From Kosakonia sp. SMBL-WEM22 (lineage in GTDB: Bacteria; Pseudomonadota; Gammaproteobacteria; Enterobacterales; Enterobacteriaceae): a DNA stretch of 64,000 nt. The DNA lies in the NCBI RefSeq assembly GCF_014490785.1, contig NZ_CP051488.1, positions 992,001-1,056,000 of the forward strand, read 5' to 3'. The translations under genes were made by a program, and so were the position numbers. The notes under the pieces were generated by a model that saw only the letters and a program-made list of their open reading frames with translations, made no database searches and was not told the DNA's origin. The first letter of the stretch is position 1, and each line of letters starts with the position of its first letter. Shown piece after piece: positions 28,226-36,444 of this stretch.

Positions 28226-29590
28226 TCAGGCGCAGATTTCGTAGCAGGGGATATAGGCCGAGCCGGGGAGTTTCATGCGGTGCTGGGCGACAAAGCCCTG
28301 CAGCAGATCGTCCATCCGACGCATCATGTCACTGTCGCCATGAATTTTGTAAGGGCCGAACGCTTCAATGGCACGAATGCCGTGCTCTTTGACGTTGCCC
28401 GCCACAATGCCGGAGAAGGCGCGACGCAGATCCGCCGCCAGCACTTCGACGGGTTGATCCGGGTAGAGCTTCAGGTTGGCCATATTTTCATGGGTCGGCT
28501 CGAACGGCACCTGCAGATCCGGCGCAATGCGAATCGACCAGTTGAAGCTGTAGGCATCGCCGGTTTCACGACGATTCTCTTTCACCTGCGGCATCGCCTT
28601 TTTCATCTGCCGCGCCACTTCGGCCGCATCGTTAATGATAATGGTGTAGTGGCGGCGCGCGGCTTCGCCCAGCGTGTTGACGATAAATTCATCCAGCACA
28701 CGGAAGTAGTCAGCGCTCTCTTTTGGCCCAGTGAGGATTAGCGGCAGCACCTGGTTTTTGTTCGCCGGGTTCATCAGAATCCCCAACAGGTAGAGCAGCT
28801 CCTCCGCCGTGCCGACGCCGCCTGGGAAGATAATAATGCCGTGGGCGATACGCACAAACGCTTCCAGACGTTTTTCAATGTCCGGCATGATGATCAGCTC
28901 GTTAACCAGCGGATTTGGCGGCTCTGCGGCGATGATCGATGGCTCGGTCATGCCGATAAAACACCCCTCTTTATAACGCTGCTGCGCGTGGCCGACCGCC
29001 GCGCCCTTCATCGGCGCTTCCATCGCCCCCGGCCCGCAGCCGGTGCAGATATTCAGCTCGCGCAGGCCAAGCTGGGTGCCGACGCGGCGCGCGTAGAGGT
29101 ACTCGGTTTCGTTAATCGAGTGGCCGCCCCAGCAGACCACCATGCTCGGCGCTTCGCCGACGTGCAGAGCACGGGCGTTACGCAGAATCGAGAAGACCAG
29201 GTTGGTGATATGGGTTGAGCTCTCCATATCGAGATGCTGAAAGCGCCCGGCGTTATGGATCTGGCCGTTCACAAACAGGATATCGCGCAGCACGGCAAAC
29301 AGGTTGGCCTGCAGCGCGCGGATCAGACGCCCGTCAACAAACGCCTCTTCCGGGGGGTTAATCAACTCCAGCTTGACGCCGCGTTCACGGCGCAAGACGT
29401 TGATATCAAAACTTTCGTTACGGGAGAGCAGCTCTTTGCTGCTGTCGGTCTGGCTCCCTGAGTTCAGTACAGCGAGCGAACAGTTGCGAAACAGTTGATA
29501 CAGGTCGCTGCTGGCCGTGCGTTTAAGCATATCGACTTCCAGCTGCGACAACATATCCATCGAGCCAAGCGGGCTAATATGTGTAATCAA
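28226..29590 (-). CDS. ppnN: Pyrimidine/purine nucleotide 5'-monophosphate nucleosidase
   Basis: Hydrolyses the N-glycosidic bond of nucleoside monophosphates to base and ribose 5-phosphate; in E. coli it is activated by (p)ppGpp. The 454-residue protein carries the LOG/lysine-decarboxylase-like motif FPGGVGTAEELLYLLG (about residues 253-268) and GCGPGAMEAPMKGA. Length equals E. coli PpnN (formerly YgdH). It shares the interval with queF on the same strand, 89 bases away. Confidence 0.94.
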   Translation of the reverse strand: MITHISPLGSMDMLSQLEVDMLKRTASSDLYQLFRNCSLAVLNSGSQTDSSKELLSRNESFDINVLRRERGVKLELINPPEEAFVDGRLIRALQANLFAVLRDILFVNGQIHNAGRFQHLDMESSTHITNLVFSILRNARALHVGEAPSMVVCWGGHSINETEYLYARRVGTQLGLRELNICTGCGPGAMEAPMKGAAVGHAQQRYKEGCFIGMTEPSIIAAEPPNPLVNELIIMPDIEKRLEAFVRIAHGIIIFPGGVGTAEELLYLLGILMNPANKNQVLPLILTGPKESADYFRVLDEFIVNTLGEAARRHYTIIINDAAEVARQMKKAMPQVKENRRETGDAYSFNWSIRIAPDLQVPFEPTHENMANLKLYPDQPVEVLAADLRRAFSGIVAGNVKEHGIRAIEAFGPYKIHGDSDMMRRMDDLLQGFVAQHRMKLPGSAYIPCYEICA

Positions 29591-29679
29591 GTGAACTCCT
29601 TACGGGACGAAAATTTTATCTTCCCTGCTGATTACAATAGCCCTGGCTTATGACGTTTAACAACCTGCCAACGCATGTT

Positions 29680-30525
29680 TTACTGGCGCGCCAGCCGCCC
29701 GGTTGCCGGAACGAAGCTGGTGTTGCTGCGCCACGGGTTGATATCGAGGCCGCCGCGTCGGGTGTAGCGCGCGTATACGCTGAGGGATTCCGGCTGGCAG
29801 AAGCGCTGAATATCCATAAAGATGCGCTCAACGCACTGCTCGTGAAACTCATTGTGATGGCGGAACGAGACCAGATAGCGCAGCAGTTTTTCCCGGTCGA
29901 TTTGGCTCCCGCGATAGTGGATCTGTACTGAGCCCCAGTCCGGCTGGTGGGTTATCAGGCAGTTCGATTTCAGCAGATGGCTAACCAGCGTCTCTTCCAC
30001 CACCTCGCCACGCGCGGCGTCGGTTAACAGCGCGGCATCAAACTCATAGTTATCGATAGCGATATCCTGATCGTCGATGCAGAGGCCAGCGAAGCGGGCA
30101 ACCGGCTCGCCTTCCAGTTCATCAACGCGGTAGAGCGTGACGCTTACCGCACCCTGCGCGCAGGCGCTGAGATCGCGTTGCAAAGTGCTGCGTACTTCAT
30201 CCCAACTGGTGAAACGGGTCTGGTTAAAGCTGTTGAGATAGAGCTTAAAGCTTTTAGACTCCACCAGATTGAGGCTGGCGTAATCCAGCTCCACCTGGCC
30301 GACCGCGACCTGCGGCAGCCCGTTGGCATTGAGCCAGGAGAGCTCGTACAGCGTCCAGATATCCGCGCCGTGAAAAGGGAGGTTATCAGCCTTCAGCCCA
30401 AGGGGATCGCGGTTGAGGGAGCGCGGCACGCCTTGCAGCAGGCTGGCGTCATAGGTGTCGCGGTAGTCTGTGGTTTTGCCCAGCGTCAGGCCTGAGAGCG
30501 CCTGGTGGTTATCATAAGAAGACAT
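29680..30525 (-). CDS. queF: NADPH-dependent 7-cyano-7-deazaguanine reductase QueF
   Basis: Reduces preQ0 to preQ1 in queuosine synthesis. The 281-residue protein is the long, two-domain (tunnelling-fold) YqcD type. The nucleophilic Cys is in LKSNCLITHQPDWGSV (about residue 189) and the QueF motif EXKSFKLY is visible as VESKSFKLYLNS. Divergent from syd. queE and queD, two earlier steps, are at 54953-56029 in the same window. Confidence 0.94.
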   Translation of the reverse strand: MSSYDNHQALSGLTLGKTTDYRDTYDASLLQGVPRSLNRDPLGLKADNLPFHGADIWTLYELSWLNANGLPQVAVGQVELDYASLNLVESKSFKLYLNSFNQTRFTSWDEVRSTLQRDLSACAQGAVSVTLYRVDELEGEPVARFAGLCIDDQDIAIDNYEFDAALLTDAARGEVVEETLVSHLLKSNCLITHQPDWGSVQIHYRGSQIDREKLLRYLVSFRHHNEFHEQCVERIFMDIQRFCQPESLSVYARYTRRGGLDINPWRSNTSFVPATGRLARQ

Positions 30526-30593
30526 GTTTCATCGCCATTTTGCAGGTAAACTATGGCGCAAGTTTATCCTGGCTTAAGTAAAGAGAGAAATCG

Positions 30594-31139
30594 GTGGAAA
30601 AAGAGACGGCTCAGGCGCTGAAAGCCTTTACGGAACGTTATTGCGATGCGTGGCATGCGGCGCACGGCAGTTGGCCGCAGAGTGAGGAGCTGTATGGCGT
30701 CCCTTCGCCCTGCATCATCTCTTCCACTGAGGAGGCTGTTTTCTGGCAGCCGCAGCCCTTTACGGCGCAGCAGAATGTCCACCCCGTTGAACAGGCGATG
30801 GAGATCGTGATACAACCGCCGATCCATGCGTTCTATACCACGCAGTTTGCCGGTGATATGGGCGCGCGGCTGGGGAATATCAGCCTGACGCTGCTGCAAA
30901 CCTGGAGCGAGGCGGATTTTGTCCGGGTACAGGAAAATCTGATTGGGCACCTGGTGACGCAGAAAAGGCTCAAATTATCACCTACACTTTTTGTTGCCAC
31001 GCTCGATAGCGAGCTGGATGTCATTTCGGTTTGTAACCTGACAGGTGAAGTGGTGCAGGAGACGCTCGGTACGCGTAAACGCACACGTTTGGCCAACGCC
31101 CTGCCTGACTTTCTTACCCAGCTCGAACCCATCGTGTAA
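30594..31139 (+). CDS. syd: SecY-interacting protein Syd
   Basis: Peripheral inner-membrane protein that binds SecY and SecA and can affect faulty translocons. The 181 residues equal E. coli Syd, starting at a GTG codon ((M)EKETAQALKAFTERYCDAW). Conserved blocks: EELYGVPSPCIIS, FYTTQFAGDM and LLQTWSEADF. The next element downstream is the csrB regulatory region. Confidence 0.93.
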   Translation: MEKETAQALKAFTERYCDAWHAAHGSWPQSEELYGVPSPCIISSTEEAVFWQPQPFTAQQNVHPVEQAMEIVIQPPIHAFYTTQFAGDMGARLGNISLTLLQTWSEADFVRVQENLIGHLVTQKRLKLSPTLFVATLDSELDVISVCNLTGEVVQETLGTRKRTRLANALPDFLTQLEPIV

Positions 31140-31158
31140 GCCCTAAGCCTATATCCCG

Positions 31159-31176
31159 TGTGAGAGATCTCTTACA
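31159..31176. promoter_or_regulatory. UvrY (SirA/GacA-type) binding palindrome upstream of csrB
   Basis: TGTGAGAGATCTCTTACA, one mismatch from the symmetrical TGTAAGAGATCTCTTACA recognised by phosphorylated UvrY/SirA. It lies about 176 bases before the csrB start, as in E. coli. BarA, the kinase for UvrY, is encoded at 39383-42157. Confidence 0.85.
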
Positions 31177-31207
31177 CAGGCTGTAGGAGATCGGCTGTTC
31201 GTATTCT

Positions 31208-31225
31208 ATAACTCACGTGAGTTAT
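31208..31225. promoter_or_regulatory. Perfect 18-base palindrome upstream of csrB
   Basis: ATAACTCACGTGAGTTAT is a perfect inverted repeat centred about 135 bases before csrB, and the half-site ATAACTCA recurs at 31263-31270. It looks like an operator, but I cannot name the protein. Confidence 0.5.
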
Positions 31226-31351
31226 CGTTATTTAAATAATTAGAAATCATAATGTTAATGCGATAACTCATGGCATTGCTGGCCTGTTTCGGCATAGCTT
31301 TGTCGTTAAGTCTCCTTGTAAGACAGGCCGGAATACGTAATTCTATCTCTT

Positions 31352-31715
31352 GTCGACACGGAGTCTGACTAAGAGACGTACATCAGGATGATGTTGTTTC
31401 TGGACACACCGGGAAGGTGCTTCACGGACAGACTTCAGGACGAAGTGAAAGGAAATCGCCGGAGTGCGTTAAAGGACACCTCCAGGACGGAGAATGAGAG
31501 CCGGTCAGGATGCACGGTAGATCAGGAGGATCCAGGACACGCTTTAAGGATAAGGCCAGGTCACATCGGGGTGGTGTGAGCATGATGCGCTGTTTAAGGA
31601 TGAACGGGTCAGGAGACCGCAGGAAAAGTTTTCATGGATGAGCAGGGAGCACACGGGTAGCCGGATAGCTGCGAAACGAACCGGGAGCACTGTTTTTACA
31701 GTGCTCCCTTTTTTT
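31352..31715 (+). ncRNA. csrB: CsrB regulatory RNA
   Basis: Small RNA that sequesters the translational regulator CsrA, thereby affecting glycogen, motility and biofilm genes. It lies between syd and yqcC exactly as in E. coli, starts GTCGACACGGAGTC and ends with the GGGAGCACTG hairpin and a seven-T run. I count about 23 GGA triplets in 364 bases, many in CAGGA(T/C)G loops of short stem-loops, the CsrA-binding pattern. Near-identical islands with E. coli csrB include TTAAAGGACACCTCCAGGA and TCACATCGGGGTGGTGTGAG. Open frames inside are spurious. Confidence 0.95.
31682..31715 (+). terminator. Terminator of csrB
   Basis: GGGAGCACTG and CAGTGCTCCC pair around TTTTTA, followed by TTTTTTT. It forms the 3' end of csrB. 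Confidence 0.92.
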
Positions 31716-31769
31716 ATTTCTCCCGCTCTTTGCTATGCTGCGCGCCAGTCTGATTAAACGGGGGCTTTT

Positions 31770-32099
31770 ATGACTCAACATCAACGCGTGCGCCAGCAGC
31801 TTCAACTGATTGAAGCGCAGCTGCGCGAGCACGATCTCTGGCAAACTACTGCCCCGGCGCTGAGCGCCTTCGAGAGCACGCAACCCTTCTGCATGGATAC
31901 CCTCGCGCCCTTTGAGTGGCTGCAATGGGTGCTGATCCCACGTATGCACGCGCTGCTCGACAGTAAGCAGGCGCTGCCGCAGGCGTTTGCTATCGCGCCC
32001 TATTACGAAATGGCCCTTGAGGCGACACACCCCTCCCGCGATGTGATGCTGGCTCATCTCCAGCAGCTTGACGCCCTGTTTGCCGACGAAACGCACTGA
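31770..32099 (+). CDS. yqcC: YqcC-like protein
   Basis: Small helical protein of unknown function (109 residues), same length as E. coli YqcC. The sequence MTQHQRVRQQLQLIEAQLREHDLW and FCMDTLAPFEWLQWVLIPRM are typical of the DUF446 family. Its last base is the first base of truC (32099), so the two are coupled. The truC-yqcC-yqcA cluster is conserved in enterobacteria. Confidence 0.9.
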   Translation: MTQHQRVRQQLQLIEAQLREHDLWQTTAPALSAFESTQPFCMDTLAPFEWLQWVLIPRMHALLDSKQALPQAFAIAPYYEMALEATHPSRDVMLAHLQQLDALFADETH

Positions 32100-32893
32100 T
32101 GCTGGAGATAATCTACCAGGATGAGTGGCTGGTTGCCGTCAACAAACCCTCCGGCTGGCTGGTGCACCGCAGCTGGCTCGATCGCGACGAAAAAGTGGTG
32201 GTGATGCAGACCGTGCGCGATCAGATTGGACAGCATGTCTTTACCGCCCATCGCCTCGACAGACCGACTTCCGGCGTTCTGCTGATGGGCCTTTCCAGCG
32301 AAGCGGGGCGGCGTTTATCCCAGCAGTTTGAGCAGCACCAGATGCAGAAGCGCTACCACGCCGTCGTGCGCGGCTGGCTGATGGAGGAGGCGCTGCTCGA
32401 CTATCCGTTGGTCGAAGAGCTGGATAAAGTGGCGGATAAATTTGCCCGCAGCGACAAAGATCCGCAGCCTGCCGTGACCCACTATCGCGGCCTTGCCACC
32501 ACCGAGCTGCCGGTCGCGATCGGTAAGTTTCCCTCCACGCGCTATGGGCTGGTCGAGCTGGAGCCGAAAACCGGACGTAAACATCAGCTTCGCCGCCATC
32601 TCTCCCATCTGCGCCACCCGATTATTGGCGACAGCAAGCATGGCGATCTGCGGCAGAACCGCAGCGCGGCGGCGCATTTTGGCCTCAACCGCCTGATGCT
32701 GCACGCCAGCCAGTTAAGCCTTACGCACCCCTTTACCGGCGAGGCGCTAACCCTGCGCGCCGGCTTCGATGCGGTGTGGATGCAGGCGCTGGATCAGTTC
32801 GGCTGGCGAGGGCTTCTCCCTGAGAATGAAAGGGTTGAGTTTAGCGGGCTCAGCGGTCAGGATGAGGGCAATCTGGAATCACGCAAGGAGTAA
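32099..32893 (+). CDS. truC: tRNA pseudouridine(65) synthase TruC
   Basis: Converts U65 of tRNA-Ile and tRNA-Asp to pseudouridine. The 264-residue RluA-family enzyme has catalytic Asp54 in HRLDRPTSG and the C-terminal KTGRKHQLRRHLSH motif. It overlaps yqcC by one base and precedes yqcA by five bases. Slightly longer than E. coli TruC (260). The C-terminal tail after about residue 245 is variable in the family. Confidence 0.93.
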   Translation: MLEIIYQDEWLVAVNKPSGWLVHRSWLDRDEKVVVMQTVRDQIGQHVFTAHRLDRPTSGVLLMGLSSEAGRRLSQQFEQHQMQKRYHAVVRGWLMEEALLDYPLVEELDKVADKFARSDKDPQPAVTHYRGLATTELPVAIGKFPSTRYGLVELEPKTGRKHQLRRHLSHLRHPIIGDSKHGDLRQNRSAAAHFGLNRLMLHASQLSLTHPFTGEALTLRAGFDAVWMQALDQFGWRGLLPENERVEFSGLSGQDEGNLESRKE

Positions 32894-32898
32894 TAAGC

Positions 32899-33348
32899 AT
32901 GGCGAATATAGGCATTTTTGTCGGCACGATGTACGGCAATTCGCTGCTGGTAGCGGAAGAAGCGCAGGCGATTTTAGAAGCCCAGGGCCACACGGCAAAG
33001 GTGTATGAAGATCCCGAGGCGGCGCAGTGGGAGAGCAACAAAGGCAACTACGCGCTGGTGGTCACCTCCACTACTGGCCAGGGCGATCTACCGGACAGCA
33101 TCGCGCCGCTGTTTCACTACCTGCGCGACACCGTCGGCTACCAGCCCGAGCTGCGCTATGGCGTGATTGCGCTGGGCGACAGCACCTACAGCCACTTCTG
33201 CGGCGGCGGGAAAAAGTTTGATGCGCTGTTGCAAGAGCAGGGCGCGCAGCGCATCGGCGAGGTGCTGCTGATTGACGCCAGTGAAGATCCGGAGCCGGAA
33301 AGCGTCTCCAACCCGTGGGTTGAGCAGTGGGCAAGCCTGCTGAAATAG
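32899..33348 (+). CDS. yqcA: Flavodoxin YqcA
   Basis: Short-chain flavodoxin, 149 residues, FMN-binding electron carrier of unknown partner. The phosphate-binding loop is GTMYGNS (residues 9-15) and the flavin loops are TSTTGQGDLPDS and GLGDSTYxHFCGGG (ALGDSTYSHFCGGG). Last gene of yqcC-truC-yqcA. A hairpin (33357-33377, CCCTCCC/GGGAGGG) follows and may end the operon. Confidence 0.92.
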   Translation: MANIGIFVGTMYGNSLLVAEEAQAILEAQGHTAKVYEDPEAAQWESNKGNYALVVTSTTGQGDLPDSIAPLFHYLRDTVGYQPELRYGVIALGDSTYSHFCGGGKKFDALLQEQGAQRIGEVLLIDASEDPEPESVSNPWVEQWASLLK

Positions 33349-33728
33349 GCCCGTCTCCCTCCCGCGTGCCGGGAGGGTTAGCCTCTTTTCACCCCCCGTC
33401 AAGCGACGCCATTCACACTCTTCGCACCTGACCCGCGCTTTTACTCCGCCGTTTATCGTCTGTTTCAATTTTCGTGAAATACCCCCCATCGTCCTGGGCT
33501 AATGCCCCAAATCCGCGCTGACCTGCCGCCGAATGTTGTGTTGATGCACGGTGAGAGTTAGCAGACCGCTTTTTATACTCCTTGAGCCAGTTAATAAAGT
33601 CGCCTGCCGTGGAGTATAAACGCGTCGGGCCGCGGCATAAAAAGAGCGACAGCGTTCTGTCTACCCCTACAGGTTGCGCCGTACAGGATGCATGTTGAAA
33701 AGAACATCTATGCTTCGGGAGTACAACC
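33349..33728. other. Intergenic region upstream of gudP
   Basis: 380 bases between yqcA and gudP. After the CCCTCCC/GGGAGGG hairpin (33357-33377) it should contain the gud promoter. CdaR controls gud genes in E. coli, but I cannot point to a confident CdaR or CRP site here. No gene is visible. Confidence 0.5.
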
Positions 33729-35084
33729 ATGAGTGCATTAAGCCAGGCGGCGAGCGGCGCTGAAAAGCGCACAAATGCCCGCTACTGGATCGTGGTGATG
33801 CTATTTATCGTCACATCCTTCAACTACGGCGATCGCGCTACGCTATCGATTGCTGGCTCGGAAATGTCTAAGGCTATCGGCCTTGATCCTGTCGGGATGG
33901 GGTATGTCTTCTCCGCCTTCTCCTGGGCCTATGTCATTGGCCAGATCCCGGGCGGCTGGCTGCTGGACCGCTTCGGTTCGAAACGCGTCTACTTCTGGTC
34001 CATCTTTACCTGGTCGCTTTTTACCCTGCTGCAAGGGTTCGTCGATCTCTTCAGCGGCTTTGGCATTATCATCGCGCTCTTTACCCTGCGCTTTATGGTC
34101 GGCCTGGCAGAAGCCCCCTCATTTCCGGGCAACAGCCGCATAGTTGCCGCCTGGTTCCCGGCGCAGGAGCGCGGGACGGCGGTCGCCATCTTCAACTCCG
34201 CGCAGTACTTTGCCACAGTGATCTTTGCGCCGATCATGGGCTGGCTGACCCATGAAGTGGGCTGGTCGCACGTCTTCTTCTTTATGGGCGGGCTTGGGAT
34301 CTTCATCAGTTTCCTGTGGCTGAAAATGATCCACGAGCCGAACCAGCATCCGGGCGTCAACAAAAAGGAGCTGGAGTATATCGCCGAGGGCGGAGCGCTG
34401 ATCAACATGGATCAGAAGAGCAACCAGCAGAAGGTGCCCTTTGCCCAGAAGTGGGGCCAGGTTAAACAACTGCTCGCCTCGCGCATGATGATCGGCGTTT
34501 ATCTTGGGCAGTACTGCATTAACGCCTTAACCTACTTCTTTATCACCTGGTTCCCGGTCTATCTGGTGCAGGCGCGCGGCATGTCGATCCTGAAAGCGGG
34601 CTTTGTCGCCTCGATCCCGGCGATCTGCGGCTTTGTCGGTGGCGTGCTTGGCGGGGTGATCTCCGACTGGTTAATGCGCCGCTACGGATCGCTGAACGTG
34701 GCGCGTAAAACGCCCATCGTGCTGGGGATGCTGCTCTCGATGAGTATGGTGTTCTGTAACTACACCGATTCAGAAACCCTGATTATCGCCTTTATGGCGC
34801 TGGCCTTCTTCGGCAAAGGCATCGGTGCGCTCGGCTGGGCGGTGATGGCGGATACCGCACCGAAAGAGATCAGCGGCCTGAGCGGCGGCCTATTCAATAT
34901 GTTCGGCAACATCTCCGGCATCGTGACGCCGATTGCGATTGGCTACATCGTTGGCACCACCGGCTCGTTTAACGGCGCGCTGATCTACGTTGGCGTTCAT
35001 GCGCTGGTGGCGGTGCTCAGTTACCTGGTGCTGGTGGGCAATATCAAACGCATCGAACTTAAACCCGTAACAGGACGCGAATGA
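33729..35084 (+). CDS. gudP: D-glucarate/galactarate:H+ symporter GudP
   Basis: Major facilitator (anion:cation symporter family) importing D-glucarate. The 451-residue protein has about twelve membrane segments, with the signature FNYGDRATLSIAGSEMSK near the start and WLLDRFGSKRVY between helices 2 and 3. The gene overlaps gudX by four bases. First gene of gudPXD plus the glycerate kinase gene. Confidence 0.94.
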   Translation: MSALSQAASGAEKRTNARYWIVVMLFIVTSFNYGDRATLSIAGSEMSKAIGLDPVGMGYVFSAFSWAYVIGQIPGGWLLDRFGSKRVYFWSIFTWSLFTLLQGFVDLFSGFGIIIALFTLRFMVGLAEAPSFPGNSRIVAAWFPAQERGTAVAIFNSAQYFATVIFAPIMGWLTHEVGWSHVFFFMGGLGIFISFLWLKMIHEPNQHPGVNKKELEYIAEGGALINMDQKSNQQKVPFAQKWGQVKQLLASRMMIGVYLGQYCINALTYFFITWFPVYLVQARGMSILKAGFVASIPAICGFVGGVLGGVISDWLMRRYGSLNVARKTPIVLGMLLSMSMVFCNYTDSETLIIAFMALAFFGKGIGALGWAVMADTAPKEISGLSGGLFNMFGNISGIVTPIAIGYIVGTTGSFNGALIYVGVHALVAVLSYLVLVGNIKRIELKPVTGRE

Positions 35085-36424
35085 TGAATACACAAGCCAC
35101 ACCAGTTATCACCGATATGAAGGTGATCCCGGTTGCCGGGCACGACAGCATGCTGATGAATATCGGCGGCGCGCATAACGCTTACTTCACCCGCAATATC
35201 GTGGTGCTGACGGACAGCGCCGGGCATACCGGCGTGGGTGAAGCGCCGGGTGGAGAGGTGATCTATCAAACACTGGTCGATGCCACGCCAATGGTGGTAG
35301 GGCAAGAGATCGCCCGACTCAACAAAGCGGTGCAGCGGGTGCACAAAGGCAACCAGGCGGCGGATTTCGACACCTTCGGTAACGGGGCGTGGACCTTTGA
35401 ACTGCGCGTCAACGCCGTGGCGGCGCTGGAAGCAGCGCTGCTCGACCTGCTCGGCAAAACCCTCAATGTCCCGGTGTGCGAACTGCTGGGGCCGGGCAAA
35501 CAGCGCGATGCCGTGACCGTGCTCGGCTACCTCTTCTATGTTGGCGATCGCACCAAAACCGATTTGCCCTATCTGGAAGCCACGCCGGGCAGCCACGAGT
35601 GGTACCGGCTGCGCCATCAGGAGGCGATGGGCAGTGAGGCAGTGGTGCGCCTCGCCGAAGCCTCGCAGGATCGTTACGGCTTTAAAGATTTCAAACTGAA
35701 GGGTGGCGTGCTGCCGGGCGAGCAGGAGATTGACACCGTGCGCGCGCTGAAAAAGCGCTTCCCCGATGCCCGCATTACCGTCGATCCCAACGGCGCCTGG
35801 CTGCTCGACGAAGCCATCCACCTCTGTAAAGGGCTGAACGATGTGCTGACCTACGCGGAAGATCCCTGTGGCGCGGAGCAGGGCTTCTCCGGACGTGAAG
35901 TAATGGCGGAGTTTCGCCGCGCTACCGGTCTGCCGGTCGCCACCAATATGATCGCCACCAACTGGCGAGAGATGGGCCATGCGGTGATGCTCAACGCGGT
36001 CGATATTCCGCTTGCCGATCCGCACTTCTGGACCCTCTCCGGCGCGGTGCGCGTCGCGCAGTTGTGCGACGACTGGGGCTTAACCTGGGGCTGCCACTCC
36101 AACAACCATTTCGATATTTCGCTGGCGATGTTTACCCACGTTGCTGCCGCAGCACCGGGCACGCCAACGGCGATTGATACCCACTGGATCTGGCAGGAGG
36201 GCGACGCGCGCCTGACGAAAGAACCTTTGCAGATCCGCGAGGGCAAAATCGCCGTACCGGAGGCGCCGGGTCTTGGCGTTGAGCTGGACTGGGCGCAAAT
36301 TGAGAAAGCGCACGCGATCTATAAAACCTTGCCGGGCGGCGCGCGCAATGACGCCGGCCCGATGCAGTACCTCATCCCTGGCTGGACGTTTGATAAAAAA
36401 CGCCCGGTTTTTGGACGGCACTAA
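35081..36424 (+). CDS. gudX: Glucarate dehydratase-related protein GudX
   Basis: Enolase-superfamily protein closely related to GudD with low or altered dehydratase activity in E. coli. The 447 residues include DFKLKGGVLPGEQE (second Lys of the KXK motif), the metal ligands DPNGAW and EDPCGAEQG, and HSNNHFDISLAMFTH. Two adjacent ATGs (35081, 35084) are possible; the second gives 446 residues, the E. coli length, and overlaps the gudP stop by one base. It is about two-thirds identical to the downstream GudD by eye. Confidence 0.9.
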   Translation: MMNTQATPVITDMKVIPVAGHDSMLMNIGGAHNAYFTRNIVVLTDSAGHTGVGEAPGGEVIYQTLVDATPMVVGQEIARLNKAVQRVHKGNQAADFDTFGNGAWTFELRVNAVAALEAALLDLLGKTLNVPVCELLGPGKQRDAVTVLGYLFYVGDRTKTDLPYLEATPGSHEWYRLRHQEAMGSEAVVRLAEASQDRYGFKDFKLKGGVLPGEQEIDTVRALKKRFPDARITVDPNGAWLLDEAIHLCKGLNDVLTYAEDPCGAEQGFSGREVMAEFRRATGLPVATNMIATNWREMGHAVMLNAVDIPLADPHFWTLSGAVRVAQLCDDWGLTWGCHSNNHFDISLAMFTHVAAAAPGTPTAIDTHWIWQEGDARLTKEPLQIREGKIAVPEAPGLGVELDWAQIEKAHAIYKTLPGGARNDAGPMQYLIPGWTFDKKRPVFGRH

Positions 36425-36444
36425 AAGAGCAAAAGGATATAAAT

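Noticed and set aside
31388..31579. 63-codon frame downstream of syd
   Set aside because: Lies entirely in csrB, whose GGA stem-loops and terminator explain the sequence.
35021..36025. 334-codon minus-strand frame opposite gudX
   Set aside because: Shadow of the gudX reading frame; the same pattern recurs opposite gudD.
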